Assembly: GCF_030936135.1 (NCBI RefSeq)
Contig: NW_026777121.1
Coordinates: 1,054,001 to 1,118,000, forward strand
Origin: Gavia stellata
Lineage: Eukaryota; Chordata; Aves; Gaviiformes; Gaviidae
DNA: 64,000 bases
Reading direction: 5' to 3'
Below are positions 44,296 to 57,700 of this stretch, piece by piece. Made by a program: the position numbers and the translations under genes. A model generated the notes under the pieces. That model was given only the letters and a program-made list of their open reading frames with translations, made no database searches and was not told the DNA's origin. How positions within the stretch are numbered: the stretch's first letter is position 1; each line of letters begins with the position of its first letter.

Positions 44296-47200
44296 ATATC
44301 CTTTTTTTCGAAACCTCAGCGGTGGTCAGTCTTGCTGTGCTCTGTAACACAAAGAGAATTCCACTAAGTAATAAGATATGAAACATCAGAAATTTCCAGA
44401 AGTTGGATAATGGGTTTTAATGTAGTTCTATATAAAAGTTACTTAAGCCACTTGCACCTGTAATGCTTCTGGAATGTCAAAAAAAAAAAAAAAAATGGAG
44501 AAAAAGGTGGTGTATGAAGGAGCCCATTAACATCCATGGTCACATAGAGCAGAACCAAGAATTTAGCTGATTAATGAGTGACAACATCCAAAACCTGTGC
44601 TCTTTCGATTCTTTTGAGCCCAGAGCAAACCCCATTTTTATGTGTGCAGAAATTATAAAGGCCTGCAGACAAAGTCTTTGCTAAGGTAACGAAGACTTGT
44701 GTGTGTGTGTACTCCTTACTTAATATTTTTTTTTATTTTTACATTAAACTGCTGCGTATATAAATTCCAGACACAGAGAGGAAAATAAAGTTGGGAGTCA
44801 GTTTAGTCTGAAACTTGCAACAAATTTTTAGATTCCTCTGGTTAGAGAAGCTATAGTGGAATATCATAGATAAAGGTTTTATGAGCTCTCAAAATGTCTC
44901 TTTCAGACTTAATTATTTAATGGAATAGCAATGCTCAATTGCATAAGGTTCATAAGGTTTCTGGTATTTTGGCTGCTAATACCCCTTGTAAGTAACCAGT
45001 TCTCATTTTCACTAGATTTCCCACCTGCTGGCAACAGAAGAGAGCATTTTATTAAATGCTGAAAATGCTGAAAACTTTTATTACTTTTAATGGTCAGTAG
45101 TTTTTAAAGAGCATCTAATAAGGTGGACTTATTCTCTGTTTTGAAGGATAGGAAATAACTACAGGAGCGTCAGTAAAAAGTAATGTGAACGATGTAAATA
45201 CTGTCTTTTGGTTGTGCTTGCATCTCAAAATGCGTATGAAAGCAAGACCACCGAGTGGCATAGGGAGTAGGGTCAGCACTGCCTTCATCCACAAGAGATT
45301 TAGAGCAAAGCAAAACCGAGCATTATACTTCTCTGTTTTTCTAGCGCTGTTTGCGGTGGTAGAGATCCCTGCCCTGCAGTTGATGGCTCCCTTGGGGATG
45401 GGCGAGGAGGGATCAGCATTAGCAGCGTCTTGGCCTCGTGCTTTTGGATGTAGGAGAGCGTATTCCCCAAATCCTTCTGTGGCTCTAAGGTTACTGATAA
45501 TACTAGTGGTTATTGAGGAAGGAATGTGGATGTGTGACACCTGGGGACGAATCTGAGCGCATCCCAGTATGGTCGTTCGCTCGCCTCACTGAGGTCTGAC
45601 GTGAGGTGACCTGCTGAAGACTCAGGGAGCTGGGAAGCCTCTTCCTTTGCTCCATCTCTGAAGGCGAAGTTTCTGCTTTTGAAAATGTTTTTCTTTTCCC
45701 TTGTGATTAGATAGTGCCAAAACAGCGTTTCTGCCCTGGCTGTGTGCTTCCTCCTCCTCCTTCTAAATAGAATCAGACAGTAACTGATCGCTACCTTGAA
45801 TGTTTTGGGATATGCCCAGCTTTGAGCTACAGCAATGAAGATTGTCGTTCTATTTGAAAACCATGCAACCCTTTCCGTTGTTCATACAGTGGCAGCCACT
45901 GTTGCTGTAATTTGTACTCTGCCTTTGCCAACCTTAGTAAACCTTACTAAAGGAGTGGTAGAAGCCTCAGTAAAAGCCATTTGCCTGAGAGCTGACCTGT
46001 TGTTTAGCCCCCTGACCTGTTGCTTTGCGTTTGGTCCAAGTCAGGTGTGAGAGGCTTGCCAATGTGACACCCATCTACAAGAAGGGCCGGAAGGAGGATC
46101 CGGGGAGCTACAGGCCTGTCAGCGTGACCTCGGTGCCGGGGAAGATTATGGAGACGTTCATCCTGAGGGCGCTCACAGGGCACGTGCAGGACAAGCAAGG
46201 GATCAGGCCCAGCCAGCACGGGTTCATGAGAGGCAGGTCCTGCTTGGCCAACCTGATCTCCTTCTATGACCAGGTGACCCGCCTCGTGGATGAGGGAAAG
46301 GCTGTCGATGTTGTCTACCTGGACTTCAGTAAAGCCTTTGACACTGTCTCCCACAGTATTCTCCTGGAGAAGCAGGCAAGTCATGGCTCAGACAGGTGCA
46401 CTCTTCGCTGGGTAAAAAACTGGCTGGATGGCCAAGCCCAGAATGTCGTGGTGAATGGAGCGAAATCCAGTTGGCAGCTGGTCACAAGCGGAGTGCCCCA
46501 GGGCTCAGTTTTGGGACCGGTCTTGTTTAATATCTTTATCGATGATCTGGACGAGGGGATTGAGTGCTCCCTCAGCAAGTTTGCAGACGACACCAAGTTG
46601 GGCGGGAGTGTTGATCTGCTGGAGGGTAGGAAGGCTTTGCAGAGGGATCTGGACAGGCTGGATTGATGGGCCGAGGCCAATTGTATGAGGTTCAACAAGG
46701 CCAAGTGACAGGTCCTGCACTTGGGTCACAACAACCCCATGCAATGCTCCAGGTTTGGGGACGAGTGGCTGGAAAGCTGCCCTGCAGAAAAGGACCTGGG
46801 GGTGTCGATCGACAGCCGGCTGAAGATGAGCCAGCAGTGTGCCCAGATGGCCACGAAGGCCAACACCATCCTGGCCTGTATCAGAAACAGTGGGGCCAGC
46901 AGGAGTAGGGAGGTGATCATGCCCCTGGACTCGGCGCTGGTGAGGCCGCACCTCGAATGCTGTGTTCAGTTTTGGGCCCCTCATTACAAGAAGGATATTG
47001 AGGTGCTGGAGCATGTCCAGAGAATGGCGACGAAGCTGGTGAGGGGTCTGGAGCACAAGTCTTGTGAGGAGCGGCTGAGGGAGTTGAGGTTGTTCAGCCT
47101 GGAGAAGAGGAGGCTCAGGGGAGACCTTATCGCTCTTTAAAAACTACCTGAAAGGGAGTTGCAGTGAGGTGGGTGTTGGTCTCTTCGCCCAAGTGACTAG

Positions 47201-48402
47201 CGACAGGACAAGAGGAAATGGCCACAAGTTGCACCAGGGGAGGTTTAGATTGGATATTAGGAAAACTTTCTTTCCTGAGAGAGTGGGGAAGCACTGGAAC
47301 AGGCTGCCCAGGGAGGTGGTGGAGTCACCATCACTGGAGGGGTTCAAGGAACGTGTGGACGTGGCATTGCGGGACATGGTTTAGTGGGCATGGTGGTGTT
47401 GGGGTGATGGTTGGACTTGATGATCTTACAGGTCTTTTCCAACCTTAGTGATTCTGTGATTTTGTGATTCTGTGAGATGTATTGGCGTTTTGAGCTTGGG
47501 CAGTTTGTCTCACTGTATGGTAACAGCAGACATTTACCAAAATTGTTCACATTTACACCCCCCGAAGGTAGAATAATAAATTAGGCTCTTTATTTCTATG
47601 GCATAAATACTGTGCTAGATACCTCACGGATGACGAAACCAAAGACCTGGAAGCGCTTGCCTGTGATCGCGGCCGTTTCACAGTTTGCGACCAAAAGCTC
47701 TGTGACACCTCGGTTACGCAGGTCAGTAAGTGAGGCACCACCGTGCCAAAACCCACCAAAACGCTCACGTTGATTTGGACAAATTCATGTTGAACAGCAG
47801 AATGTTCAGATTCATTCCGTGCTTATGCAGAAACCAACTTTCTGCACTGTCAAGTTGTTCAAAGTAGTTGTTTAAGTAGTTTTTTGAAATAATTTCATAT
47901 AATACAAATGAATAAATAAATATCTGAATATATAAATGTTTACCAAAAAAGCCTCAAATGAAAATGGACATTATCATTTTATCGATGACTTCAAAAATAT
48001 ATTGTGTATGCGCATCTGTAAATTCCTTTACATTTTTTCTGTGATTTCCAGTTCTCTGCCATTTCACAGCAAGCGTGTAAAAAAATTTTGCTTCGCACAG
48101 TCTGCGAGTAATTGCGGGTTGTTGAGCTTTAGCTTAAGTAGCTTTACGCGTGGAAAGGAGAAGAGAGAGGACTCGGCATGGAGAATCCCTTTTGTCACTC
48201 TGTAGTGGCCCCAGCTGTTAGATCAAAGGGAAATTCTCACACCGTTTCACTGCAATTGTGATTCCAGTGTAGAGAACAGAAAACTTTGGGCTGAAAGCAA
48301 CGTAGCCATGAGAAAATGGACGAATAATTGAAGGAATTATGCCTCTTCTAATAGTCTGAATATATTATCAACTGGGTTGGAAAATTCCTTAACCGTGATT
48401 AC
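44296..48402 (+). other. E2F3: U12-type AT-AC intron of E2F3, copy 2
   Basis: It has the same ATATCCTT donor, TTCCTTAAC branch element (48385-48393) and AC acceptor as copy 1. It is 125 bases longer because its CR1 is less deleted. Confidence 0.9.
46048..47474 (+). mobile_element. CR1 LINE, 5'-truncated, copy 2
   Basis: Orthologous to 2285-3586, with the 125-base segment ([20 protein letters not shown]) retained. The RT motifs FSKAFDTV and FADDTKLGG are present. It is interrupted by stops after LDRLD and elsewhere. The tail ends ATTCTGTG at 47474. Confidence 0.93.
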
Positions 48403-48517
48403 ATTAGCTTATGTGACGTATCAAGATATTTGAAAAATTAGTGGCCTTAAAGACCAAACTGTTATAGTTGTGAAAGCTCCTCCAGAAACAAGACTTGAAG
48501 TGCCTGACCCAGTAGAG
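48403..48517 (+). pseudogene. E2F3: E2F3 exon 5, copy 2, with nonsense codon
   Basis: It aligns base for base with 4515-4629, but the Arg codon CGA of QDTRKISG is TGA at 48431-48433 and the preceding Thr codon is Ile. C-to-T at a CpG explains the stop. Splice boundaries remain intact. The stop precedes the marked box and the pRB-binding segment. Confidence 0.93.
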
Positions 48518-51500
48518 GTAAGGAGAACCTGGCTTTTCCTGCCAGGTTATAGATCATTTTTCTATAGATGGAGCAAGTGTGTTGAGTCTTACTGTGGTAA
48601 CTGATGCCCAGGTTGGATTATAATTGGCATACAGTCCTATATTCATCTGTCTTATGAACTTTGGAAGTGTTTTTTTTTAAAAGGAAGGGGAATCTTAAAA
48701 ACCGTTTTATACAAAGCGATCATTATTCGTTCCTTTTCCCTCAATTCCAGCGTTCCTTCAGAGGAATCCACACTATTTACAGGTTATTCTCTTTTGCCAT
48801 ACTTTATGAGAAGAGCAGCTCTTCCTTGACAGTTGAAATTTCCTGTTTGCAACCATGTCAAATCTCTCTCTTAAGAAACTCAGCTCTTCTTTTTTTTTTT
48901 TTTTTTTTGCTTTGTGTAGTTTTAGTTATAAAATTCATGGCCAACTCAATGCCTTAAGCGTCTTGATGACTCATATTATTGATATCCTAATTTATTGAGA
49001 CATATGTTTTCATGTAGGATTTTCTTTTCTGAAGTGTTAGTTATTGTAGAAATGTGTGTTTTACTCCTAGAATCCATTCTTGCCCTTCCTTCTTCCATCA
49101 TCATCTTTGCTTCATTGACACTGATTTTACACATCTGTGTAAAACATTGTACATTCTGCTAGTGCACTTTTTGTTTGCTATCGTGAAGTCTGTAGGGGAT
49201 GGGGATTTCCTTTCCCATTTAATGAAAAGTACTTCTGTTTCTGAAGCTGTCTGTGTTCATCCCAAGTGGCAAGCGATAGGACAAGAGGAAATGGCCACAA
49301 CTTGTGCCAGGGGAGGTTTAGATTGGATATTAGGAAAACTTTCTTTCCTGAGAGAGTGGTGAAGCACTGGAACAGGCTGCCCAGGGAGGTGGTGGAGTCA
49401 CCATCACTGGAGGGGTTCAAGGAACGTGTGGACGTGGCATTGCGGGACATGGTTTAGTGGGCATGGTGGTGTTGGGGTGATGGTTGGACTTGATGATCTT
49501 ACAGGTCTTTTCCAACCTTAGTGATTCTGTGATCTGTGTCCCTTTTCTGTTGCCCCTTGCTACTCAAGCCACAGCCTCTCTCTCTCTGAGTGCCAGCTTT
49601 TGTATATGAGATGTCTGGCTCTCATTCTTTCATCCTCACTCTGTTTCTTTTCCTTACCTCAGGCAGATGTCTAGGGTAGCTCAGCTGCTTCTCCCTTCCC
49701 TTAGCTGATGTCACAGTCACAGAAAAAAATGCTTCAGGTGGCTTTTCTTTGAAGATATCCTCAGGAAGTAGCTTTACTTTTCTTCATTCCTCTCATGGTT
49801 TATGAACCACATGGTTCAGCTGCTCCTGGGATTTTCTCTCTTGGGGGCAAAAGTGCGCTGCTTTACAATTCCCGGTTGTTATGACAGAGCCGAGTATGTT
49901 GTGCAAAGGCGAATAATTTGCACGAGCCACTGCTTTAGAGATTCAAAAATGTACCTGATTTCTTCTCTCAGGGAGCAATGAGACATAGGGCTAAACCCCA
50001 GAAAGCCCCGTGCTGCCTTCATACCTCTGTGTTACTCCTGCATCCCTACCGCTGGGCTGGTTCCACCGCACCCAGGACCGGCTGCTGCCGGGCAGGCAGG
50101 ACCAGACTCCGGATTCCTTGTCGCTTCTTTCCCTAAGATTATTCTCTACTTGCTTAGGCCCATTATGGTTTCCATCCTTTTTTTCCCCTGCCTGTGTCCT
50201 TCATTTCCCCTTTGAACCTAGGTGCAGGTTTCGGAAGAATAAATCATTTTGCTGCAGTGAGGAAGGGATGTCTTTTATCAGTATCCATAAATCTATACTG
50301 TTATCGTTGCTTGCTTTCCTGTTTCTTTCCTCTAGGCATTACGCTTTGATTCTTTAATTCAGGGAAAACAGGCGGGTAGAGGGAGATGCACACAATCATT
50401 AAAACTAGCGCCTAGACCTCCCTTATCCCCTATACCCAACTTCCTCATTTAATTTTCAGCTTCAGGCAGTACAAGTCCTATTTCTTTCTCTCATTTGCAG
50501 TTACATCTCAGTGTCTTTTTTTGCACACCTCAGTCACTCAACAGTACCTTCCCCAACTCCTGCTCTTCCCATCTCCTTTTTTCTAACTATCTATAGCGTT
50601 GCCCTGAGTACTCTTCACTGTTTTCTGTGCCCTGGGGTATCCCTGTTCGGTTGTTGCTCTCTGTATTTGTAAATGCTGTCTCCTACGCTGTGTAACTGTC
50701 AGAACGCAAATAACACGAGGAATTTTTTGTCAAAGGGCACAATAAAATGTGTTTGAAAGAAGTCTGCAAAGAGGTATATCATGCCCGTACTCCTGCTTTT
50801 TAAAACTATTAATGTAATACAGCTGGAGCAGGTTTATTTTTAACTGGAGTCGTTTATCATTTTCTTTCATAAGACCACGAGCAACTTTGCAGGTTTTCTG
50901 TCTATATATGTCATCTTCTTGTACTGCATCAGTGTGTGAAAGTTAAGAAAAAAATATTTCTTGAGATTAATTCGGAGATGGTGTTATTCAGAAACACCAT
51001 CAAAATTAGAGCTGCTGCCTTGAGGGGGCAGAAAGACTTACATCAACAAGTTTGGGTGAAGAAAATGGCATCTTTTTTCTTCTTTTGTTATTTGGAAAAA
51101 CTTTCCTGATAAACAGGGGGACTTACATACACCTACTTGAGATCAGTGGGAATTAGTGCTGAAGGTCTTTGGATGAGCGAGAAGGATGTTTTGGCATTGT
51201 TTAAAAGCAGAAACATTTACACAAATACATCCAATAATGTTGTTATGAATAGTAACAAAACCTGTGACTTGCATCCCATAGTCCCATGACATCAGAGCAC
51301 TCCAGGTTATTATGGTTGTAAGAAAATGTTAGGAGTTCAATCCTTCATACCTCTCTGGTTATGATACAACACATAAAACGGTGGGCTTCTGCGGTGTCTC
51401 TCCTACAGACAGGGGGAAAAGCTTTTATGTTCTCTCCAGTCTACAAGAGACATCAGCCAAGCCTTTCACATCTTCAAAAAAATCCATGGGGGATTTCAGG

Positions 51501-51622
51501 TTCTTTTGATTTGTAAACGATGTATTCCACCACTCGCACCCCAACAAGAATTTACTCGGCGTCATCAATGTTCTGTCGTGTTCATTGGTGTAACACCTTA
51601 CTGAGGTTTCTTTTGTTAGCAG
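48518..51622 (+). other. E2F3: E2F3 intron 5, copy 2
   Basis: Longer than in copy 1 because of the 726-base block at 48803-49528. Otherwise it is unannotated AT-rich sequence. Confidence 0.8.
49258..49534 (+). mobile_element. CR1 LINE 3' end, present only in copy 2
   Basis: It starts CCCAAGTGGCAAGCGATAGG, covers [20 protein letters not shown] and the 3' UTR, and ends GTGATTCTGTGAT. It closely matches the end of the CR1 at 46048-47474. It lies inside the 48803-49528 block that copy 1 lacks, behind about 455 bases of non-CR1 sequence with a T run at 48890-48909. Confidence 0.9.
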
Positions 51623-51758
51623 CGTGCATTGATACGTTTCTCTAGTACTCAAGGACCTATTGAAGTTTACCTGTGCCCAGAGGAAAACGATGCCCTCAGT
51701 CCAATGAAAGCCTATAGTCCGGACCACAACGGAAATATTTCCAAAACCATTTCCAAAG
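51623..51758 (+). CDS. E2F3: E2F3 exon 6, copy 2
   Basis: The same exon as 7014-7149 with Pro for Gln and Asn for Lys in the SQDHKGN segment. Splice sites are intact. It lies downstream of the copy 2 nonsense codon. Confidence 0.9.
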
Positions 51759-52477
51759 GTAAAAATATTTCTTTGTGATACTAACGGCATTCCTTTGTGC
51801 TCTCATTCAAGATTTCATTTTAAACTTCAGATATCCAGCTCTGATTTTTTGGCTTTATTTTTCTAGAAAGCGAAAAGCTAAGGTACCCGTTTTCCACTCT
51901 GCCTGTCTGGTTGAGAGAGGGGGAAATATGTTTAAACAACTGATGCAGAAGAAAAATAAGTTTCATATTTGCATATCCGATGGAACTATGGGAACTAAGT
52001 TTGTGCAATACTGAAGAAACAAACAGTTTTGTTCCTTTTGCGTTTTCAAGACGGGAGCAGCAACGATTCGCCTCAACGCCAGAGGCAGAAATCTCTGTGT
52101 AAGGGTACATGCAGCTACGCAGTGTCACTGATGACGTCTGTTGCCCAGACAGTTTGCACTTTGACTATGAGTTGCACCGAAAAATGGGCATCTCCTCTCA
52201 CTACGCTTGATTTGGTTTTTTTCCCCCAGTAGTTGTTTGAACCTTGTAAAATAATTTTTTAGTAGAAAAGTCAGAGGGGATAGCAACATGCCTATTTTTG
52301 AGCAGCCCTTTGTAACATATCAAAAACAAGCTAGAAATTATATGGAGGCCATTTTTTGTTGAAATGATCCTTTATGAAAGGCCCTTTACACAGTGGTTAC
52401 TTTGTTTGATCAGTGTCTAGTATTTCTAATGAGATTAAACAGGTCTTCTTTATTTTTTTCTCTCCCTCCTCTTCCAG

Positions 52478-52836
52478 AAGCGGCTTCTGCTAACTCAGGA
52501 CAAGGTGACTGCTCAGTAAATAGGGCAACAATCTCTCCGTTGGCTTCTCCAGCCAACCTTCTCCAGCAGACCGAGGACCAAATTCCCCCAAACTTTGAAG
52601 GACCCTTTGTGAATTTGCTGCCTCCTCTGCTTCAGGAAGATTATTTGCTGAGCCTTGGGGATGAAGAAGGCATCAGTGACCTCTTTGATGCTTACGATTT
52701 AGAGAAGCTTCCTTCATTGGTGGATGAATTTCTAACAGCTGATTGTCTTAAACGCTGTCCGTATCTAAATCGTGGTTTTAACGGAATGAACAAACCTGCC
52801 ATCATTCCGAGTTGTCCCCTACTTACTGTCAAATAG
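52478..52836 (+). CDS. E2F3: E2F3 last coding exon, copy 2
   Basis: Its protein is identical to the copy 1 exon, including the pRB-binding [11 protein letters not shown] segment and the extended C-terminal tail. Lack of difference over about 360 bases indicates a recent duplication or gene conversion. Confidence 0.92.
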
Positions 52837-54750
52837 CATTATTAAATAAACTAGGCTCTCGAACAGTGCTGATCTTTTAATTAAGTACTCCCTGAAATAC
52901 TATAAAGAACAAGGGAAGGCTTTTACAGCAAGGCCTTCTCCTTGCCCCTGAGCTCCAGTGCCTTGTGAGTCAGCAAGCGCAAGCAGGCGACCGTAAATGT
53001 TTTGTCTTCACACTCCCCCAGTCTCTGCTTCCCCTGACAAGGGGGCTTACGGAGGAGGGCTCAATGAACTGGTTTAGTCCTAAATAACAATTTTATAATA
53101 GTATTTCAGGTCGTGCCTTCTGCAGAGAATGCATGTCTTTTGAGTGTCACAACATGGATTGTCCCTGCAGTGAACGTAAAGATGAAGTAATGCAAAAGCG
53201 TGAAATGGGATTCTTCAGCTCCTTGTGGGAATGTTTAAATTGCTGTCATAATGCTCATTTTGAGCTCTGTATATGTCTCATTCTGAGGTCAAATACTTAT
53301 GTCCTTAAAAGCTTTTAATGAAAAAATACACTGTAAATGTAGTGTATATTGCAGCTATTGAAAAGTATAAAGTTCTGCCACTGCTCGTAGTAATCACAGA
53401 TTTTTAAAAATGCTTGTGTGTGTGCGTGAAAGTAGATTTTGTTGGTTGTTTCTTTAAACTGGAACGAAGATGCACAGTTCAATTTTACTGCCCCCAGTGT
53501 GCATTAGAACTGGTACATAAATTTTTGTGGTACTAAGTGGGGCTTTGTGTTAAGTGCCTACTAGAGATGCACTGTGGGTTTTTCCCTCTATGGAAAACAC
53601 TTATGCCAAGCTTTGTTTGTTCAATAGACCATATTTATCTCAGTGGGTTAGCTTCCTCTGCTTACAGCTTTTTCTAATTCTCTTCGCCAGCAAAATGGAA
53701 CTAATTTTTTTCCAAAGTATCTAACTGTAAGTACCACATCAACTGAATTGCATTTATTTTTTGAAGATCTTTGGGAGTATAGTATAGTACCAATATTTAT
53801 TTTTTGAACGTGAGAGGAATTCTAAGAAGTCTTAAGTAATTTTTTTTTTTGCATGTAAAATACGTTGCCGTGTTCTGGGCTAAATTAATCTAATGTTGAT
53901 TAGATGATGCCCATATAATCCTTTTGTTTCCATTACTGTTCTGCTTATCTGACACACTCAGAAAATTAGTACTATTTGTACTGTAGTAGAATATTGTGTA
54001 TGCAGGTTTTCTGGTACCGTTGAGTTGCTGCTATGAAAGCTCACACATGAAAAGGCAAGCAGTCCCAGTACTAATAAGAAAACTGTATGACTGTGTGAGT
54101 TTTGGAATGTAACAAATGTATGAAGGGCAACACATAAAGAACTGTAAAACAGTGTTAAGTGTGTGTTTGTATGTACAAATGTGGGCATAGATCATTCAGC
54201 GGTGGTATTTAAGTTGACGTATGTTCTCAACTCACACTTTAGTTACCTAGCAGTTTTGTCCAATAGAATTAATTTGTAAACACTGCCAGAATATTTTCTA
54301 GCTGGTTTGTAATTTTTTAAGAGTTTTTTTAGATGTGGATGTGTAAATAAAATTGCAGTATTTAAAGTTTTTGTCTTGTGGAAGAGGAAAGTTAAAAGCT
54401 GCGTGAGCATGAAAATTTGCGAGACAAAGGGGCACTTCTGCGGGGGAAGAGAAAACAAAGACTTAACGCAGACCATCTCTTTTTGTAGAAATTAAACAGT
54501 TGCCCCAATGTGCGGGGCCAAAATACTAATCTAATTTAGCTTTGCATTGTATGCTAGTTTAAAAAAAACCCTCTGTAAAATACTGTAAAAAAAACCCCAA
54601 CCAAAAAAAGCTTTTATGGCGGGTTTTGTAAATAAATTTATTAAAGGATGACCTGTTCTCTAGCTGTGATCTCACCACTTCAAATGGATGTAATTTGAAT
54701 AAATTTTGTATGGTAATGAATCAATAAAAAGGATTTTTTAAAGAGTTTAG
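52837..54750 (+). other. E2F3: Probable E2F3 3' UTR, copy 2
   Basis: Counterpart of 8225-10140, with the distal AATAAA at 54723-54728. Confidence 0.6.
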
Positions 54751-57700
54751 ATTTGTATACAGCTCTTTATTCTTACTCTTGGTGCCTATCATGCTGCTTC
54801 TTGGAACCCAGCTGGTACTATTTTCATTATTAGTGCTCACACTCCTTTGACACCAGGAATGTTTCAATCCCTTTTTTTTATTATGCTAACAAGTAGTTCA
54901 GCATTTTTTTTAAGCCAGAGTGAAACAAGAATAAAAGACACATGTAAAGAGACATAGTAGGAGATCCAGAGGTTGGGATAACACGGGTTTATTTTTATTT
55001 ATCCCCCCACATGAATTATGAACAGACTTCTTGCAAACTTCATAGAAATTGGGTTATTCTAGGATTAAATGACATGAAAGCGATCGTTGAGGAACTCGTT
55101 AACCTTCCTACTGATAATTCTCCAGAAGTCTCCTAATAGGAGCCTTGAAAAGAACGAGTTCTGGTTACTTGAGTCATCTCCAGCAGTCTCTTGCACCAGA
55201 CATGCATTTACAAACTTGTACTCCCTTTCTGGTCTTGGTGCTGCCACCATTCCAGATGCATGGCCATCAACTAGTAAAAGAAAAAAAAACTATCAGGGTA
55301 ATAAAATCACAGTAATATGGTTGTTTGCTTGAATGTTACGCCTCTGAGCAAGTTGTATCTGTCTTGCATCTTCTACGCACACAAGGAGAAGGCTACTATT
55401 TCAGCCCTTTATGCACTTGTCCCTACTCTGACTTCTGCACCCAGCAGTACCGAAAGGAAGGTTAGAGAAGATCCTCTGTTCTTCTACATTTCCAATAAAG
55501 AGTAACGGAGGGCTAGAGGACTGTGCTCTCCCTTTGAAGCAGAGACAGCAATAAATGTCCTCTTTCTGTCCTGGCTGTCATAGCTCCCTGGCCTGTTTGC
55601 AGTTTCTCTGTTCCACAGCTGCCATAAGCACTTTTTTATTCGCCCTTAGAATCTGCTACTGATTGCCACTTCTCCTGTCGTTTTCTCTCTGCTTTCTGTA
55701 TCTGCTTTGTAAACTTGGGATGTGCTGAGTTGCAGGAGGAAAAAACCAGCCCATTCAACTACTTAGTTCTGCTCCCCTGAGCTAGCGCAGTGTACCTCAA
55801 CATTATTCAGCGTACAAATATTACTTTCAGGGAGGCTTTATTGGGGCCCGTATGCGCTGCATTCCTTGGCTGCCAGCAGATGGAAAGGAATTCTGAGAAA
55901 TCGGGCAAAACTGGCCTGAATGATAGGCAGCTACATGCTCCTTTACACACAGGAGAGGAGTTTAAAAAAAAAAAGGGGGGGGGGGGGGGGGCGGTGTTCC
56001 TGCCCTTGAACCTACAGTGAGAACTTGTCCACCTACAAATGACAGACACCATCACTTTCTATTCTTTTTTGACTTATACCTGAAAGAGTCAGTTACACCA
56101 CTGTCTTGATGCAGACATGGACATTTTTGTTGTAGAAAGAAAGTACGAAAGATATGTAAGGTACTTTTTCTGGCACGAGACATTGCTACATGTTTAGAAG
56201 CACCAAATTTAGCAGTATACGCTGATTTTTTTCTGTGTGTAACACAATTAATGCACCATGCCATTGGTGTTCCTGGAGCCAACAATTCTCAAGGTTAAGT
56301 GAACCAAGAGCAGCTATAGCAAAGTCATGGAGTGGTAGTAACTAAAGCATAAACAAATAGAATTCATCTCCCCATTTTCCTTTCCTTGCTGAGGCAAAAG
56401 CTGCCTGGATATTACTCTACAGCTGAGCAAAGATCAACAGAATGCTTTGCCTTTGTTACGTTCAGGAGCTTCTTTACCCACTTTTTTCTTTCTAAAACTT
56501 GACAGGGAGAAAGTGGCACAGCTAACAGAAAAAAACGGGTTGCTCTCAATTCTGAAGGGCGCTGAATGTTGCTGACAAACGACCAGCCAAATTCTCCTAA
56601 ATTGCAGGAATAGAAGAAGGAATCCAGTTTCTTCTATCTTGGAATTAGGACTCTCCTAAGAGGAATCTTAGGATTCCCCATTTTTTTCCTGCATGCCTTC
56701 CCACTTACTTTTCCACCCAGAACTGCATGTTAGTTATCTGAGAAGAAGGTTGTCATGGAAAAATTGGGCCCTCACTTCCCTGGCTGTTTCCCTTCCCTAA
56801 GGACAGTGGTTGAGATGCTCTAAAACAACTAAGGATGTTCTCTTCTACTAACCATGAGCTAAAACTGAGGTTTGTATTTTATTTTCCTAGTAGTTTTTGT
56901 ATTTTCCAACTCCTGCAAAAACCTGGAATGACTTAAAACGGTGTCTCCGAGCCTACCACCCCTCTTCAGCAGGAAGTACGGTATGCCGGCAACTTGGAAA
57001 GCATGTATTCTAAAGCTCTTCTTTGGACATTCAAGGAACTGGAGCATGTATATTGCCCGTCTATAGAAGGCCAGTACTGGAACTGGTATTGCCAGCTGCT
57101 GTCTCTTCAAGAGCAGTTTTCCCAGGTGGGTATAGAGAAGCTTTCTTCCTGCGGTCGAGAGATGGTAGGGAATCACCTGCTTCCCTTGCTACCTGCTGCA
57201 CTACCAGCAGTCTGTGTGCAGCTTGATGTATTACGAATATGCTACAAAGCAATTCAGATTTGTGAGCTTCAAAAGCACTTAAAGGGTGTCTTCCATGTTG
57301 TGGCCACGTCCTAGGACTGAATAGGACTGTGCTGGCACAAGGGCTGCTTGACATTATGAATTCTTGGCAGCGGGACAAAGTAAGGACTTCACTGGATCAT
57401 CCTGAAACTGATCAGCACGGCCTGTTTATGTCACTAGGCATGGGACTCACAGGTTATTCCTGCCTGGGAGCTGCTCTTGGAGCTCACTGCCTCCCCTTCA
57501 CGAGTGGTGTTTTGTCAGTCTGGGCCATCGGGAGATTTTTGGATATGTCTAGCAGGCTATCTGTGCTTTGCTTTTTTCAGTCAACCATAAAACAGCACTG
57601 ATGTCAGCCCAGTTTTATTTAACCAGAGCGGTAACACTTGGCTAGTCGAGATAACTGTGGGGTAGTGCAGTGCCGTGCTCCCAGAACAGAGAAGTTTAAG

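Larger units (their letters stand above)
40950..52836 (+). pseudogene. E2F3: E2F3 copy 2, exons 2-7, probably non-functional
   Basis: Six consecutive exons in correct order and phase: 40950-41061, 43341-43560, 44137-44295, 48403-48517, 51623-51758 and 52478-52836. No first exon is found in the window upstream. Exon 3 has non-conservative changes and exon 5 has an in-frame TGA. A message would end just before the marked box and probably be removed by nonsense-mediated decay. It could still yield a DNA-binding fragment if exon 5 were skipped, but that is speculation. Confidence 0.75.
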
